This document shows positions 52,087 to 60,444 of a DNA stretch of 64,000 nt, piece by piece. This stretch comes from Lysinibacillus sphaericus (GTDB taxonomy: Bacteria > Bacillota > Bacilli > Bacillales_A > Planococcaceae): the NCBI RefSeq assembly GCF_002982115.1, contig NZ_CP019980.1, positions 4,286,001 to 4,350,000 of the forward strand. Reading direction: 5' to 3'. Every line of letters begins with the position of its first letter. The first letter of the stretch is position 1. The notes beneath the pieces are model-generated. The model was not told the origin of the DNA, did not search any database, and saw nothing but the letters and a program-made list of their open reading frames with translations. The position numbers and the translations under genes were made by a program.

Positions 52087-53256
52087 CTACGCTGATTTCA
52101 TAACTAATTTAGAGATTTTTTGAGCATTTTCAACCTTAGCATCAATTTCAATCCAGCCTACAACACCAATTGCATGTTGAGTAGAATATTTTTCTCGTAG
52201 AATTTCAATTGAAACATTTTCAGCAATTTTAACTGCAAGCCCTGACATATCACCGTAGAAAATAGCCGTTTTACCTGCTTCCATTCCTGGCATATTATCA
52301 GATGTGTATACATCTTTTCCTAATAAAGTATAGCCCCAACGCGCGGTAGCATCTTTGTTTAATAAGTAGTTACCTTGTCCATCTTTCAATTTACGAATAG
52401 CTTTACGCGTTGTTTTGTTCATAATCCAAATAGCATTGCCCTGGAAAGCATCAGGTACTTCTTCTTGTACATCAATTAATTCATCAGCTGTTAAAACTGT
52501 TGCAGCAGCTGCAGTCACACTTTGCGTAACTGTGGAAAGACCTGTTACCTTGTTTGGTGTACCGTTTAACAATTGATTTTCAATCCATTTAGCAATTGAT
52601 TCAGCCATTTTCCCAACTACAAACGAAACAAGATCAAATTGTGAGTTATTAACAAGTGATTTGGATACTTTACTTAAAGCACCTGCTAAGAAGCCTTTTA
52701 ACTCGATTGAGCCAAACTTACCGCTAGTAGATTCCAGATCCACAAATTCATCAGAATAAGCCATTTCAATAGTTCCTGCAGATTCATCATAGTATGGAAT
52801 ACTTAATGTACCGCCTACATTATAGCGAGTTGCCAATTGATAAATTGGTGAAATGTCGTATACCTTTTGGATGATCTTGTTTGCAATACTAGAAGGAATT
52901 ACGGCCCCGTTTGCGCCTACTGTTAAATTAACATCTGCTCTTTCCTCTACTAAACCACGAATGTAATGATCGAAAGCACGCGTTTCGGCTTCTTCTTGTG
53001 TACGCTGTTCAGCTTGTTTCGCAGGTACTTTTTTATCCAAAGAACGCGCTTCATCTAATGCAGTAATCGTTTTATCAAGTCCAGCAATTTCATTTTTGAT
53101 TTCATCAAAACGAGTAGCTTCTTCTTCCGTTAGTGCTCGAGTTTCTTCTTTTGCCCCCTTTAGTAAATTATCCATTTCATCTAATAAGTTGTTACGTTGC
53201 TCTACTAGTGATGGCATCGAGCGAGTTTCAATAACCTTTTTAATACTGTTTTTCAT
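52087..53256 (-). CDS. Major capsid protein, HK97 family
   Basis: 389 residues. The N-terminal about 100 residues form a charged coiled coil (LVEQRNNLLDEMDNLLKGAK) acting as scaffold (delta domain), cut off by the prohead protease. The HK97 fold follows: IPSSIANKIIQKVYDISPIY, KGFLAGALSKVSKSLVNNSQ, and GVVGWIEIDAKVENAQKISK at the end. The ATG follows AAAGGTGG; an in-frame GTG four codons earlier overlaps that site. Confidence 0.93.
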   Translation of the reverse strand: MKNSIKKVIETRSMPSLVEQRNNLLDEMDNLLKGAKEETRALTEEEATRFDEIKNEIAGLDKTITALDEARSLDKKVPAKQAEQRTQEEAETRAFDHYIRGLVEERADVNLTVGANGAVIPSSIANKIIQKVYDISPIYQLATRYNVGGTLSIPYYDESAGTIEMAYSDEFVDLESTSGKFGSIELKGFLAGALSKVSKSLVNNSQFDLVSFVVGKMAESIAKWIENQLLNGTPNKVTGLSTVTQSVTAAAATVLTADELIDVQEEVPDAFQGNAIWIMNKTTRKAIRKLKDGQGNYLLNKDATARWGYTLLGKDVYTSDNMPGMEAGKTAIFYGDMSGLAVKIAENVSIEILREKYSTQHAIGVVGWIEIDAKVENAQKISKLVMKSA

Positions 53257-53257
53257 G

Positions 53258-53863
53258 TTAGTTTCCACCTTTCAATTTTAAAAGCTCAATTTGTTTTTCG
53301 TACATTGAATAATCAATGTCTTTCTTTGATTTTGTTTCTGCAGAACGATTCTCGATCTCGGCTTTAAAATCTGCACCACGAGTTTCTGAAATTGTCTGAT
53401 CTTCTCCGCGAGCTTCAATTGAAGTAGCAACATAAGCTGGCGTTTTATCTAAAATAGACACCTCTAATAGCTCGATGTCTTCTAATGTGCGTTTCTGAAT
53501 GCCATCTTCCCCGTCTTCCCACAATGGCTTATTATCAACAAAGCCAAATGACCAGCCTTTCAACTTGCCGTCTTTCGCTTTTTGAATGATTTCTGCATCA
53601 GATACATGAGCAATAGCACGTAAGCCAATGTTATCCTCATACAGTTGCAGATTGCCCTCTTGTAATGATCCCAGCTTGCGATTTTTGTCATGATTAAATA
53701 ATAAATCAACGTTTTCTGCCTTATCTAATGCTCTTTCAAACGTTTTAGCACGGATTTTTTCTTTAAATCGACCTCTTGGTGAAGGTAAAATACGACTTTC
53801 ACGCTCCACAGCATTTACATAACCATCGAGCAACACTTGATTTTCTCTAATTTCAATCCTCAA
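53258..53863 (-). CDS. HK97-family prohead protease
   Basis: 201 residues from the TTG behind GGGAGGTGA. The catalytic His is in VDLLFNHDKNRKLGS and the Ser in LKGWSFGFV, with ELLEVSILDKTPAYVATSIE as the conserved tail. It matures the capsid by removing the delta domain. A longer reading inside the portal gene exists but lacks a ribosome binding site; the TTG start overlaps the portal stop by 11 bases. Confidence 0.9.
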   Translation of the reverse strand: MRIEIRENQVLLDGYVNAVERESRILPSPRGRFKEKIRAKTFERALDKAENVDLLFNHDKNRKLGSLQEGNLQLYEDNIGLRAIAHVSDAEIIQKAKDGKLKGWSFGFVDNKPLWEDGEDGIQKRTLEDIELLEVSILDKTPAYVATSIEARGEDQTISETRGADFKAEIENRSAETKSKKDIDYSMYEKQIELLKLKGGN

Positions 53864-55106
53864 TTTCTTCACCTCCCTTCTCGGTTTCGGGGCCACCATC
53901 TGAAATATCAGCAGTTTTATTTGTGTTTGGCGTGTAAATTGTCTTTGTTTTTGGATCATATAAGACATCTTGCAAGCCCAACTTAATGAAATCTAACCCA
54001 AGTGGTGGTTGATCTTCTAAATAACGAACCTCATCTACCTGCATCCACCCATTTTTAAGGGCAATTTCGTACGCTTTATAGCGTTTTTCGGTGTCACCTT
54101 TGACAAGTTCTTTCATATCAAAAGCAAAATAAAAAGACTGCCCTTTTTCCGATGGAAGAAGCAAGTCCTTGTTCAATGCCGTTTCAATTGCTCGAATAAT
54201 CGGCAGTATGCAATTTTTAATAAAGTTTGTATGCACTTCTTCATTGGCCGAGCCATCCAAAATGCTGTCGGGTACTTTGAAAAGTTTATTTATTTCGCTT
54301 GAATTGGTCTTTTTGTTTTCATTCAGCTGCATTTCAACCGATGTACTTGATGCCTCTTTGAAATCTAAGCCATTATTCAATACAACAATATTCTCTGTAT
54401 TATTCTTGTATAAATTGTTCCAGGCTGTTTTTAATTCTGCAATTGCATCCTTTGACAATCGGCCTAATGACTTTAAGAAACCTTTCTTATTTCCACCTGT
54501 TTTAACAAGTGAATCTTCAAAATCAAGCGTATTGTATGCAACAGATAATATTTTATTGTGGTCCTTTATGATTCCATTCCCTGTCACACCATCTTTAGAA
54601 TTTCGAGCGATTTTTATAAATTCAAATTCGCGATAGTTCACACCATTAACGGATATATCATAGCTTTTAAATATTGGATCAACGCCAACTAGTACCGATA
54701 CATTTCGATTTTCAACATAGTGGAGACTTTCAACATCATTTCTTCTCCGGTTGATATATGCGTACCCTGCACCTTCCAATAAATAATCCGTTACTAAAGC
54801 TTTTTTAAATTGGAAGCCATCTAGTGTATCGTGTGTCTCATCATTAAGCAAAATGATGCGTCTATCTTCTTCCATTTCTTCAACTTTACCGCTGTTTTCT
54901 TTGTACAATTTGATAGGTAGAGTAGCAATAAGACCCGAAATTAAATCTACACAGGTGCCAACACTAGGTATACTTAGCGCTTCTTCCTTTGTTAAAACAG
55001 CATTTGCTAACCCTGCCTGCAGCAATAATTCATCCATTCCACTCTCACGAAATTCCTGAATTTGTCTATAATTACGCCATTCACGCCATTCTTTAATTAA
55101 TCCCAC
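53853..55106 (-). CDS. Portal protein, HK97 family
   Basis: 417 residues. IPSVGTCVDLISGLIATLPI near the N terminus, DTLDGFQFKKALVTDYLLEG, IKDHNKILSVAYNTLDFEDS and FKVPDSILDGSANEEVHTNF are portal landmarks. Forms the dodecameric DNA entry channel. The C terminus is acidic (DGGPETEKGGEEIED), and the protease gene starts within it. Confidence 0.92.
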   Translation of the reverse strand: MGLIKEWREWRNYRQIQEFRESGMDELLLQAGLANAVLTKEEALSIPSVGTCVDLISGLIATLPIKLYKENSGKVEEMEEDRRIILLNDETHDTLDGFQFKKALVTDYLLEGAGYAYINRRRNDVESLHYVENRNVSVLVGVDPIFKSYDISVNGVNYREFEFIKIARNSKDGVTGNGIIKDHNKILSVAYNTLDFEDSLVKTGGNKKGFLKSLGRLSKDAIAELKTAWNNLYKNNTENIVVLNNGLDFKEASSTSVEMQLNENKKTNSSEINKLFKVPDSILDGSANEEVHTNFIKNCILPIIRAIETALNKDLLLPSEKGQSFYFAFDMKELVKGDTEKRYKAYEIALKNGWMQVDEVRYLEDQPPLGLDFIKLGLQDVLYDPKTKTIYTPNTNKTADISDGGPETEKGGEEIED

Positions 55107-55118
55107 AATCTCACCTCC

Positions 55119-56798
55119 TTAAATGATTTGTGCGCCCCAATCAGCATCAGGATTAAAGATGACATCATGCTGCAGTAAAAAGATTGCATTGATTAGACTT
55201 ACAACCATATCGACCTTGCCAGTTGATTTTTTCTTATTAACATAAATATTTTTGTTTGTATCCTCAGTAACTTTTGCATTTTGAAAGTTTTCTTCTAGCA
55301 ATTCATTTTCGGTATAGTGAAACTCTTTGTTCATAATCTTTTCTCGTAACAGCTTTGTAGCTGGATGTAATACACTTGAATGCTGTTTTACTTCTACAGT
55401 AACTAAACCTTCCTTTTCTAGTTTCTGAGCTGTAGAAAGGCAGTTATAACGGTCATACGCTACACCCATAACAATGACATTGAATTGTTCTTCTACTTCC
55501 AGAACCTTTTGTTCAATAAAGCCATAATCTACAGTCATATCACCGCAAGAAAAACATTTACCTGACTTAATGTGATCGTAATAATTGATCTTCTCCACTC
55601 GGTTTTTATCAGGAATACGTTCAGTCGGCACAAATGCATAGGAATCCGCATATATTTGCATGTCTTCCTCTGTCACTATCGAGAATGAACAGTTATCATT
55701 CGTCATGGCCAAGTCTAAACCTAGCCAAACTTGACGGCCTGACCAATCGAAATCATCCATTTTACATTTTCGCAAGTCTTCCACATTTACATACGCTTCG
55801 CCACTGTTAGAAGGTAAAAAGTGATTCATATGTTTACAAAGATATTCTTCACGTTCTGAGGGCTTTTCTATAGCTGATTTACGGCTATCTCGTATCTCGT
55901 TATAGTTTTCCTCAACTCTTAATGGATTCGCCTGTAATAGCCCCGTATCGTCCCATAAATGCTCGTCCTCAGCATAATAAAGCAGCGCAAACATGCGGTC
56001 ATCTTCAATAAATCCATTAAATACTTTCTTTGCATACGCCAATTCTTCTAACATGATCGATTTATCCTCAGCGTAGGCTGTTGTTAATTTAAAGCGTAAT
56101 GGATTTTTAACGTTTAATTGTCCTGACTTCATGGCGTTTATATTCTTGTAATCTTTAAATGCACCCACTTCATCAGCGATAAAAGCAGAGGGACGAATTG
56201 AGTTGTTTCTATTCGCCTCTGCAGTACGTGCTTGGTAAAAACTATTTGTTAAAGTACATACAATTTTTCCACTTAACGTTTTTGGAATCACAAAGTATTT
56301 AGCAACCCCAGGGCTGGCCATAATAATTTGCGTCATAGCCTTTTTAACTTCACCTGCAAGCTCACGATCCAAACAAATAGAATAAAACTCTGAATAATCA
56401 TCCTCTGTAAGCATTAAGATGATAATGATTAACGCACAAATAAACGTCTTCGCATTCTTACGAGGAATAAACAGCGTAATATCACGGTATCTAAACTTTT
56501 CTTTATCGCTTTTAAAGCGCCATCCGAATATATTGACAAGAAAAAAAGCCTGGAATCCTTCCAAGCCCTCTAATATTGTTTTTCCTGCAACGCCTAAACC
56601 TGTAGCAAAATTAAGTAATTCCAATAGTCCTTCGATTTTTTCTATTTCGTCCATATCAAAATAGTAATCAAAATCATCTTCATATTGCTTTTCTAAGTCT
56701 CTTAAAAACCAATTACACTGGACAATGACCTCTTTTGTTGTAATTTCTTTGCCTTTTACAACCTTTTCAACGTATTTAACCGCCTTTTCAAATATCAT
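55119..56798 (-). CDS. terL: Terminase large subunit (phage_Terminase, YmfN-like)
   Basis: 559 residues. The ATPase motor has a Walker A variant IPRKNAKT (RKNxKT) and Walker B FIADEVGAFKD; the C-terminal nuclease shows D in WLGLDLAMTNDN and D in GKVDMVVSLINA. It packages DNA through the portal and cuts it. Overlaps TerS by four bases. Confidence 0.94.
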   Translation of the reverse strand: MIFEKAVKYVEKVVKGKEITTKEVIVQCNWFLRDLEKQYEDDFDYYFDMDEIEKIEGLLELLNFATGLGVAGKTILEGLEGFQAFFLVNIFGWRFKSDKEKFRYRDITLFIPRKNAKTFICALIIIILMLTEDDYSEFYSICLDRELAGEVKKAMTQIIMASPGVAKYFVIPKTLSGKIVCTLTNSFYQARTAEANRNNSIRPSAFIADEVGAFKDYKNINAMKSGQLNVKNPLRFKLTTAYAEDKSIMLEELAYAKKVFNGFIEDDRMFALLYYAEDEHLWDDTGLLQANPLRVEENYNEIRDSRKSAIEKPSEREEYLCKHMNHFLPSNSGEAYVNVEDLRKCKMDDFDWSGRQVWLGLDLAMTNDNCSFSIVTEEDMQIYADSYAFVPTERIPDKNRVEKINYYDHIKSGKCFSCGDMTVDYGFIEQKVLEVEEQFNVIVMGVAYDRYNCLSTAQKLEKEGLVTVEVKQHSSVLHPATKLLREKIMNKEFHYTENELLEENFQNAKVTEDTNKNIYVNKKKSTGKVDMVVSLINAIFLLQHDVIFNPDADWGAQII

Positions 56799-57256
56799 TT
56801 TTTACCACCACTCAATACTTTTAACAGTGGATCATCTTCTTCAACTCGAACTTGGAAATTAATATTTCCTAGCTTTGCTCGACTTTGAGGTGACAGGCTT
56901 AATTCATTACAGCAACGGAAAAATTCTTTTGAATACTTATCTTTAGCACTCAATAAGTTACGATCTAAAAGCCTTTCAATATCCCTGTTAATGATTCTTT
57001 CAATTTGCTGTACTCGGTCAATGGCTACAGCACAAGTGCTTAGAATATAAATATCGAGATTCCCAAGAATCCCACTTGCTTGTAATTCCTTCACGATGAA
57101 ATTGAAAATTTTCTTTTGCCTTGCATTCAAATGTGTAGGAGGCAAGATTTCATCGGCAGCACCTTTTAATTTTTCTTCTGTTTGAGTACGAATTGCGATT
57201 TCTTCCTTCGTTAAATTCTTACTCATTGTTTTGACACTTTTAGACGGTCTAGCCAA
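56795..57256 (-). CDS. terS: Terminase small subunit, P27 family
   Basis: 153 residues from a TTG with an ideal AAGGAGGTGAGG site: the product opens (M)ARPSKSVKTMSKNLTKEEI, the usual P27 start. It continues with LNARQKKIFNFIVKELQASG and LDIYILSTCAVAIDRVQQIE. Recognises the packaging site. A nine-codon longer reading has no ribosome binding site. Confidence 0.88.
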   Translation of the reverse strand: MARPSKSVKTMSKNLTKEEIAIRTQTEEKLKGAADEILPPTHLNARQKKIFNFIVKELQASGILGNLDIYILSTCAVAIDRVQQIERIINRDIERLLDRNLLSAKDKYSKEFFRCCNELSLSPQSRAKLGNINFQVRVEEDDPLLKVLSGGKK

Positions 57257-57345
57257 TTTCCTCACCTCCTTAAAAATTTTCATTTAGGGAATTTTTTTAG
57301 AGCAGATAGGGGCAGTCGGTGTACAGTGATTTCACGATTTTTAAC
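57257..57345. other. Candidate cos region between HNH and TerS genes
   Basis: Short non-coding stretch with CACCCCGGGGGT (57350 side, overlapping the HNH 3' end) and GGGGCAGTCGGTGTACAGTG. P27-type terminase phages with an adjacent HNH gene commonly have their cohesive-end site here. No nick site can be defined by eye. Confidence 0.4.
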
Positions 57346-57736
57346 CAAACACCCCGGGGGTACTCTCCAAAATAATATTTTTTAATTCTTTTGCATGTAT
57401 TGTTCCCTTCTCTGCCAGCTCATGATGATAACGACACAACGCTATAAGGTTGGCATCCTCTAGCCTCTTATCCCATGCATCTGCTATAGGTTCTATATGA
57501 TGTACCTCTATGTCTGTAAAGTTATATTGCATCTGAGTATTGTATAAGTTAAGCAAACATACTTGGCATAGATGTTTGTCACGATTTGCAATGTGTGCTC
57601 GCTTATTCTTCCATGCTCTACTCCATCTGAATCTATCAATGTATGTAGTATTCTTATTAACTAATGGCTTAGATGCACAGCGTTGACCACGCTTATGAAT
57701 TCCACCGCAATAAGTACAACTCTTTAGCAATATCAT
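57341..57736 (-). CDS. HNH endonuclease
   Basis: 131 residues. N-terminal zinc-binding CTYCGGIHKRGQRC, then CQVCLLNLYN and the beta-beta-alpha HNH core VHHIEPI ... NLIALCRYHHELAEKG. HNH proteins next to P27/HK97-type terminases are needed for DNA packaging and cos cleavage in several phages. The best start is the ATG or a TTG two codons later; two GTG codons upstream touch the AAAAGG site. Confidence 0.9.
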   Translation of the reverse strand: MILLKSCTYCGGIHKRGQRCASKPLVNKNTTYIDRFRWSRAWKNKRAHIANRDKHLCQVCLLNLYNTQMQYNFTDIEVHHIEPIADAWDKRLEDANLIALCRYHHELAEKGTIHAKELKNIILESTPGVFG

Positions 57737-57797
57737 CACCACCTTTTAGGCATAATAAAAAGCCACACCTTGTTAGATGTGACTTTCCGTTTAAATA

Positions 57798-59087
57798 TTA
57801 ATTAATCATTCCAATACTCTCAACATCTTGCAAGTATTCATTCACTCTTGAATCTTCCCTCATATATTTAAATATTGGCCATTCTCCCAATGCTTCTGTA
57901 TCTAGTGAATCAGGGTTGTGACCTAAAATTTCAAAAAATTTGTCCGAGTTTTCTAATAAAGATAATTTTGCAAGCTCATAATGAGTTTGCAATCCGCTTA
58001 CATCGCATTTTTTTACAGATTCTTCAATCTCCTTAAAATTCCCGAGTTCCTTCTCACATAGCCATATGTTCATCTGTGTAATAATTTTATTGGCGTGGTT
58101 GTCAGCTTCTGCATGTAAAAACTCATAAATAAATTTAGCAAACTCCCAATCATGTTCTTTCATTGAATCAAAAGCTTTTCCCATTATATAATCATATGCA
58201 TCGTCATGGCCATTTTTATCGAACACTTTCCATGCTTCCAATAATAGTATCACTCCGAAAATTTTAACATTGTTAACAGCCTTAATTAAATAATCCTCAG
58301 AAATAGAAAGTCGCTGTCCTTTAGCTACATCTTGCGAGTATTCTTTTGAAACTTTATTTAGATATACGTTGTTTATTATTCCATCGTTATGCACAAATAA
58401 GTTTCTTCTACTATAAGCTTCATTAATCACTTCTGTAAAAAAATCTATTTTTTTTGTATTAACTCCTGCTTTATTTAAGTAAAAAACCCAACTTTTGAAA
58501 CCTCCATACATTATATCGATAACTTCATTTTCAATTAAATGATCCAACGCCTCATCTATACTCTCAAAATCCATAAGATCTTTATATTTGATAGTTTTTT
58601 CTTTAGGATTAAAGGCGTTTGGAAATTTAGATAATCTCAACTTTATAATATTTGATATTAAATTTTCAAAGTATATCATTAAGCTAGTTAATGAGTTCCT
58701 AAATAGTAATTCTTGTTGTCTTGTAACTAAATCAGCCATCTTCATTACTTCCCCTACTTCTCTTTCCATTTGAGAATTAGAGATCTTAAAGTGGACTTCT
58801 GGAGTGTCTTTATATTCAACTTCTTTTGTAAAAATATTTACTCCTTTATCAGCAAATTTTTCATTTGCCTTATTAATTATCTGAATATCATATTCTCCTT
58901 CACTTATATCATTTGTTAATTGTACAACATCGCTTATAAGCTCCGTTGCAGCCTTGGTAAACTCATTATTCTCAAGGGATCTGCTCCTATAATTAATATT
59001 CATTAATTCGTCTTGAACCTTAATAAAAAGTTCTAAGGCTTTTAAATTTTGTATAAAATTATGAAATTCAGTTTGTAATTTTGCCAA
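57798..59087 (-). CDS. HEPN-motif protein of unknown function (possible prophage defence gene)
   Basis: 429 residues from the TTG behind AAAGGGGAA. Mostly helical. It contains RRNLFVHNDGIINN (R228-H233), an R-N-x3-H arrangement that is the catalytic signature of HEPN ribonucleases used in abortive infection and toxin systems. It is preceded by helices typical of a HEPN bundle (IDFFTEVINEAYS). No partner antitoxin is adjacent. It lies alone between the HNH gene and the late regulator, a usual place for accessory genes, and is more AT-rich than the structural genes. RNase activity is inferred. Confidence 0.68.
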   Translation of the reverse strand: MAKLQTEFHNFIQNLKALELFIKVQDELMNINYRSRSLENNEFTKAATELISDVVQLTNDISEGEYDIQIINKANEKFADKGVNIFTKEVEYKDTPEVHFKISNSQMEREVGEVMKMADLVTRQQELLFRNSLTSLMIYFENLISNIIKLRLSKFPNAFNPKEKTIKYKDLMDFESIDEALDHLIENEVIDIMYGGFKSWVFYLNKAGVNTKKIDFFTEVINEAYSRRNLFVHNDGIINNVYLNKVSKEYSQDVAKGQRLSISEDYLIKAVNNVKIFGVILLLEAWKVFDKNGHDDAYDYIMGKAFDSMKEHDWEFAKFIYEFLHAEADNHANKIITQMNIWLCEKELGNFKEIEESVKKCDVSGLQTHYELAKLSLLENSDKFFEILGHNPDSLDTEALGEWPIFKYMREDSRVNEYLQDVESIGMIN

Positions 59088-59656
59088 TTCAATTTCCCCT
59101 TTGCTATATAAAATACAGGTAAATAAATTAATCTTTAGAGAATACATCAAAACTAAAGTACTATAATAGTACAAGTATCACCAATTATATTAACCTATAT
59201 TTTATACAATCTCAAACACATATTTACAGCAAAATACAAAAAGTTGTAATGTTACTATCTTTAACAAATATTTTAAATTCTCATGAGTATTTTTACTTGG
59301 CATATGTCTCTAAATTGCCTTAATCAAAGTCCATACACCCTAAAAACAGAGTTCTATATCGCATTCTACATTGGAATATTTTGCGATTTTCCTATTCTGC
59401 ATTAATAACACACCCTCCTACCAATAGATTATAGGTGGTGATAATCACTTATTGTTTGATATATTGTTTGATATATTGTGTGATAGTACTCATAAGAATA
59501 AAAGACCGCACTAATTTGTACGGCCTCTTATGCTTGTTTTTAGCAACACACGTACAAGCGAACGTGTTTATTATTGTAAGCAATATTTTTCAACGCATTT
59601 CCGTGCGCTTTTTGATACTACTATCATATAACGGTTTTTCAATACTTAACATTGGT
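59088..59656. other. About 570-bp AT-rich region upstream of the HEPN gene
   Basis: Contains the HEPN gene promoter region (no clear boxes) and three tandem 12-bp units ATTGTTTGATAT (59451-59486, third copy with two changes). A possible minus-strand terminator follows the repeats near 59492-59526, and an ACACGT..ACGTGT hairpin sits near 59548. No coding gene is supported. Confidence 0.55.
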
Positions 59657-60082
59657 TTAACTTAAGGTAATATTATGTGAAGATTTTACTGTATAGTTTT
59701 CAGCGAACGATACCATACGTCTTATTTGTGCATGCTTATTATAAATATATTGAGCGCTATATCCTAATTCCTCAGCTACTTGTTCCAAGGTTTTATGGTC
59801 AATGTATTTACCAATTAATATTCTGTGTTCAAGACCCTCAAAGCTCTTTACTAACTTTTTTATATTGAATAGATTATTCATCTTATGGGCCAACTCCCAT
59901 TCGATTTGTTCAATAATATCTTCTACTTTACTCCCTTGGCTTTCAGAAGTTAATTTCACTTTAGCTAAATCACCCTGGACCCATCGTTTCAATTCTGTTT
60001 TCGTTCGTTCTAAATTTAGATCCAAATAAGCAATTTCATATTCTAGCTCTCGATAATCTTTGAGCCAAGCAAATTTACTCAC
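59657..60082 (-). CDS. Phage late transcription regulator (sigma-70 region 4-like)
   Basis: 141 residues. N-terminal helices (LEYEIAYLDLNLERTKTELK) and a C-terminal region-4-like HTH (LIGKYIDHKTLEQVAEELGY, SAQYIYNKHAQIRRMV) resemble ArpU/RinA/Xpf-type late activators. Location between replication and packaging modules fits control of the late operon. The GTG start is placed six bases after AGGTG; another GTG nine bases upstream is possible. Confidence 0.75.
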   Translation of the reverse strand: MSKFAWLKDYRELEYEIAYLDLNLERTKTELKRWVQGDLAKVKLTSESQGSKVEDIIEQIEWELAHKMNNLFNIKKLVKSFEGLEHRILIGKYIDHKTLEQVAEELGYSAQYIYNKHAQIRRMVSFAENYTVKSSHNITLS

Positions 60083-60444
60083 ATTAAGCACCTACTTTCA
60101 ATAAAGGTTACAAATTGTGTTACAACGAGTTTCAAGATATACGTAACCTTCTAAACACTGATATATCAACGCTTCTATAATTGTGGTTACAAATATACAG
60201 ATTTTTAGGCTAGTTTCCTTTATATATTTTTTTATTTCCTTCCTTTTTTCTCTTTATTTATTTTTTATATACTTATATCTATTATTTATTTGTAACTAAA
60301 GAAATAATAATATTATAAATATATATATAATAAGGGTTTGTGACGGTTACAGATGTATTTTTTAAATTGTAACCGTCAATCTTTTAAAAACAGGAGTAAA
60401 CCATTGATATACATAGGTTTGTAACAGGTTACTGATATTTCTAC
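60083..60444. other. GTTACA-rich non-coding region, candidate origin or control region
   Basis: GTTACA/TGTAAC occurs at least eight times in 350 bp, in both orientations, in a very AT-rich stretch with runs of ATATAT. One pair is a perfect 11-bp inverted repeat, TGACGGTTACA (60341-60351) and TGTAACCGTCA (60368-60378). It lies between the primase-helicase and the late regulator. Iteron-like repeats next to an AT-rich track suggest a replication origin; operator clusters are an alternative. Confidence 0.55.

Noticed and set aside
59451..59486. CRISPR-like tandem repeat
   Set aside because: Three contiguous 12-bp units without spacers; a simple tandem repeat, not a CRISPR array. No CRISPR array is seen anywhere in the window.
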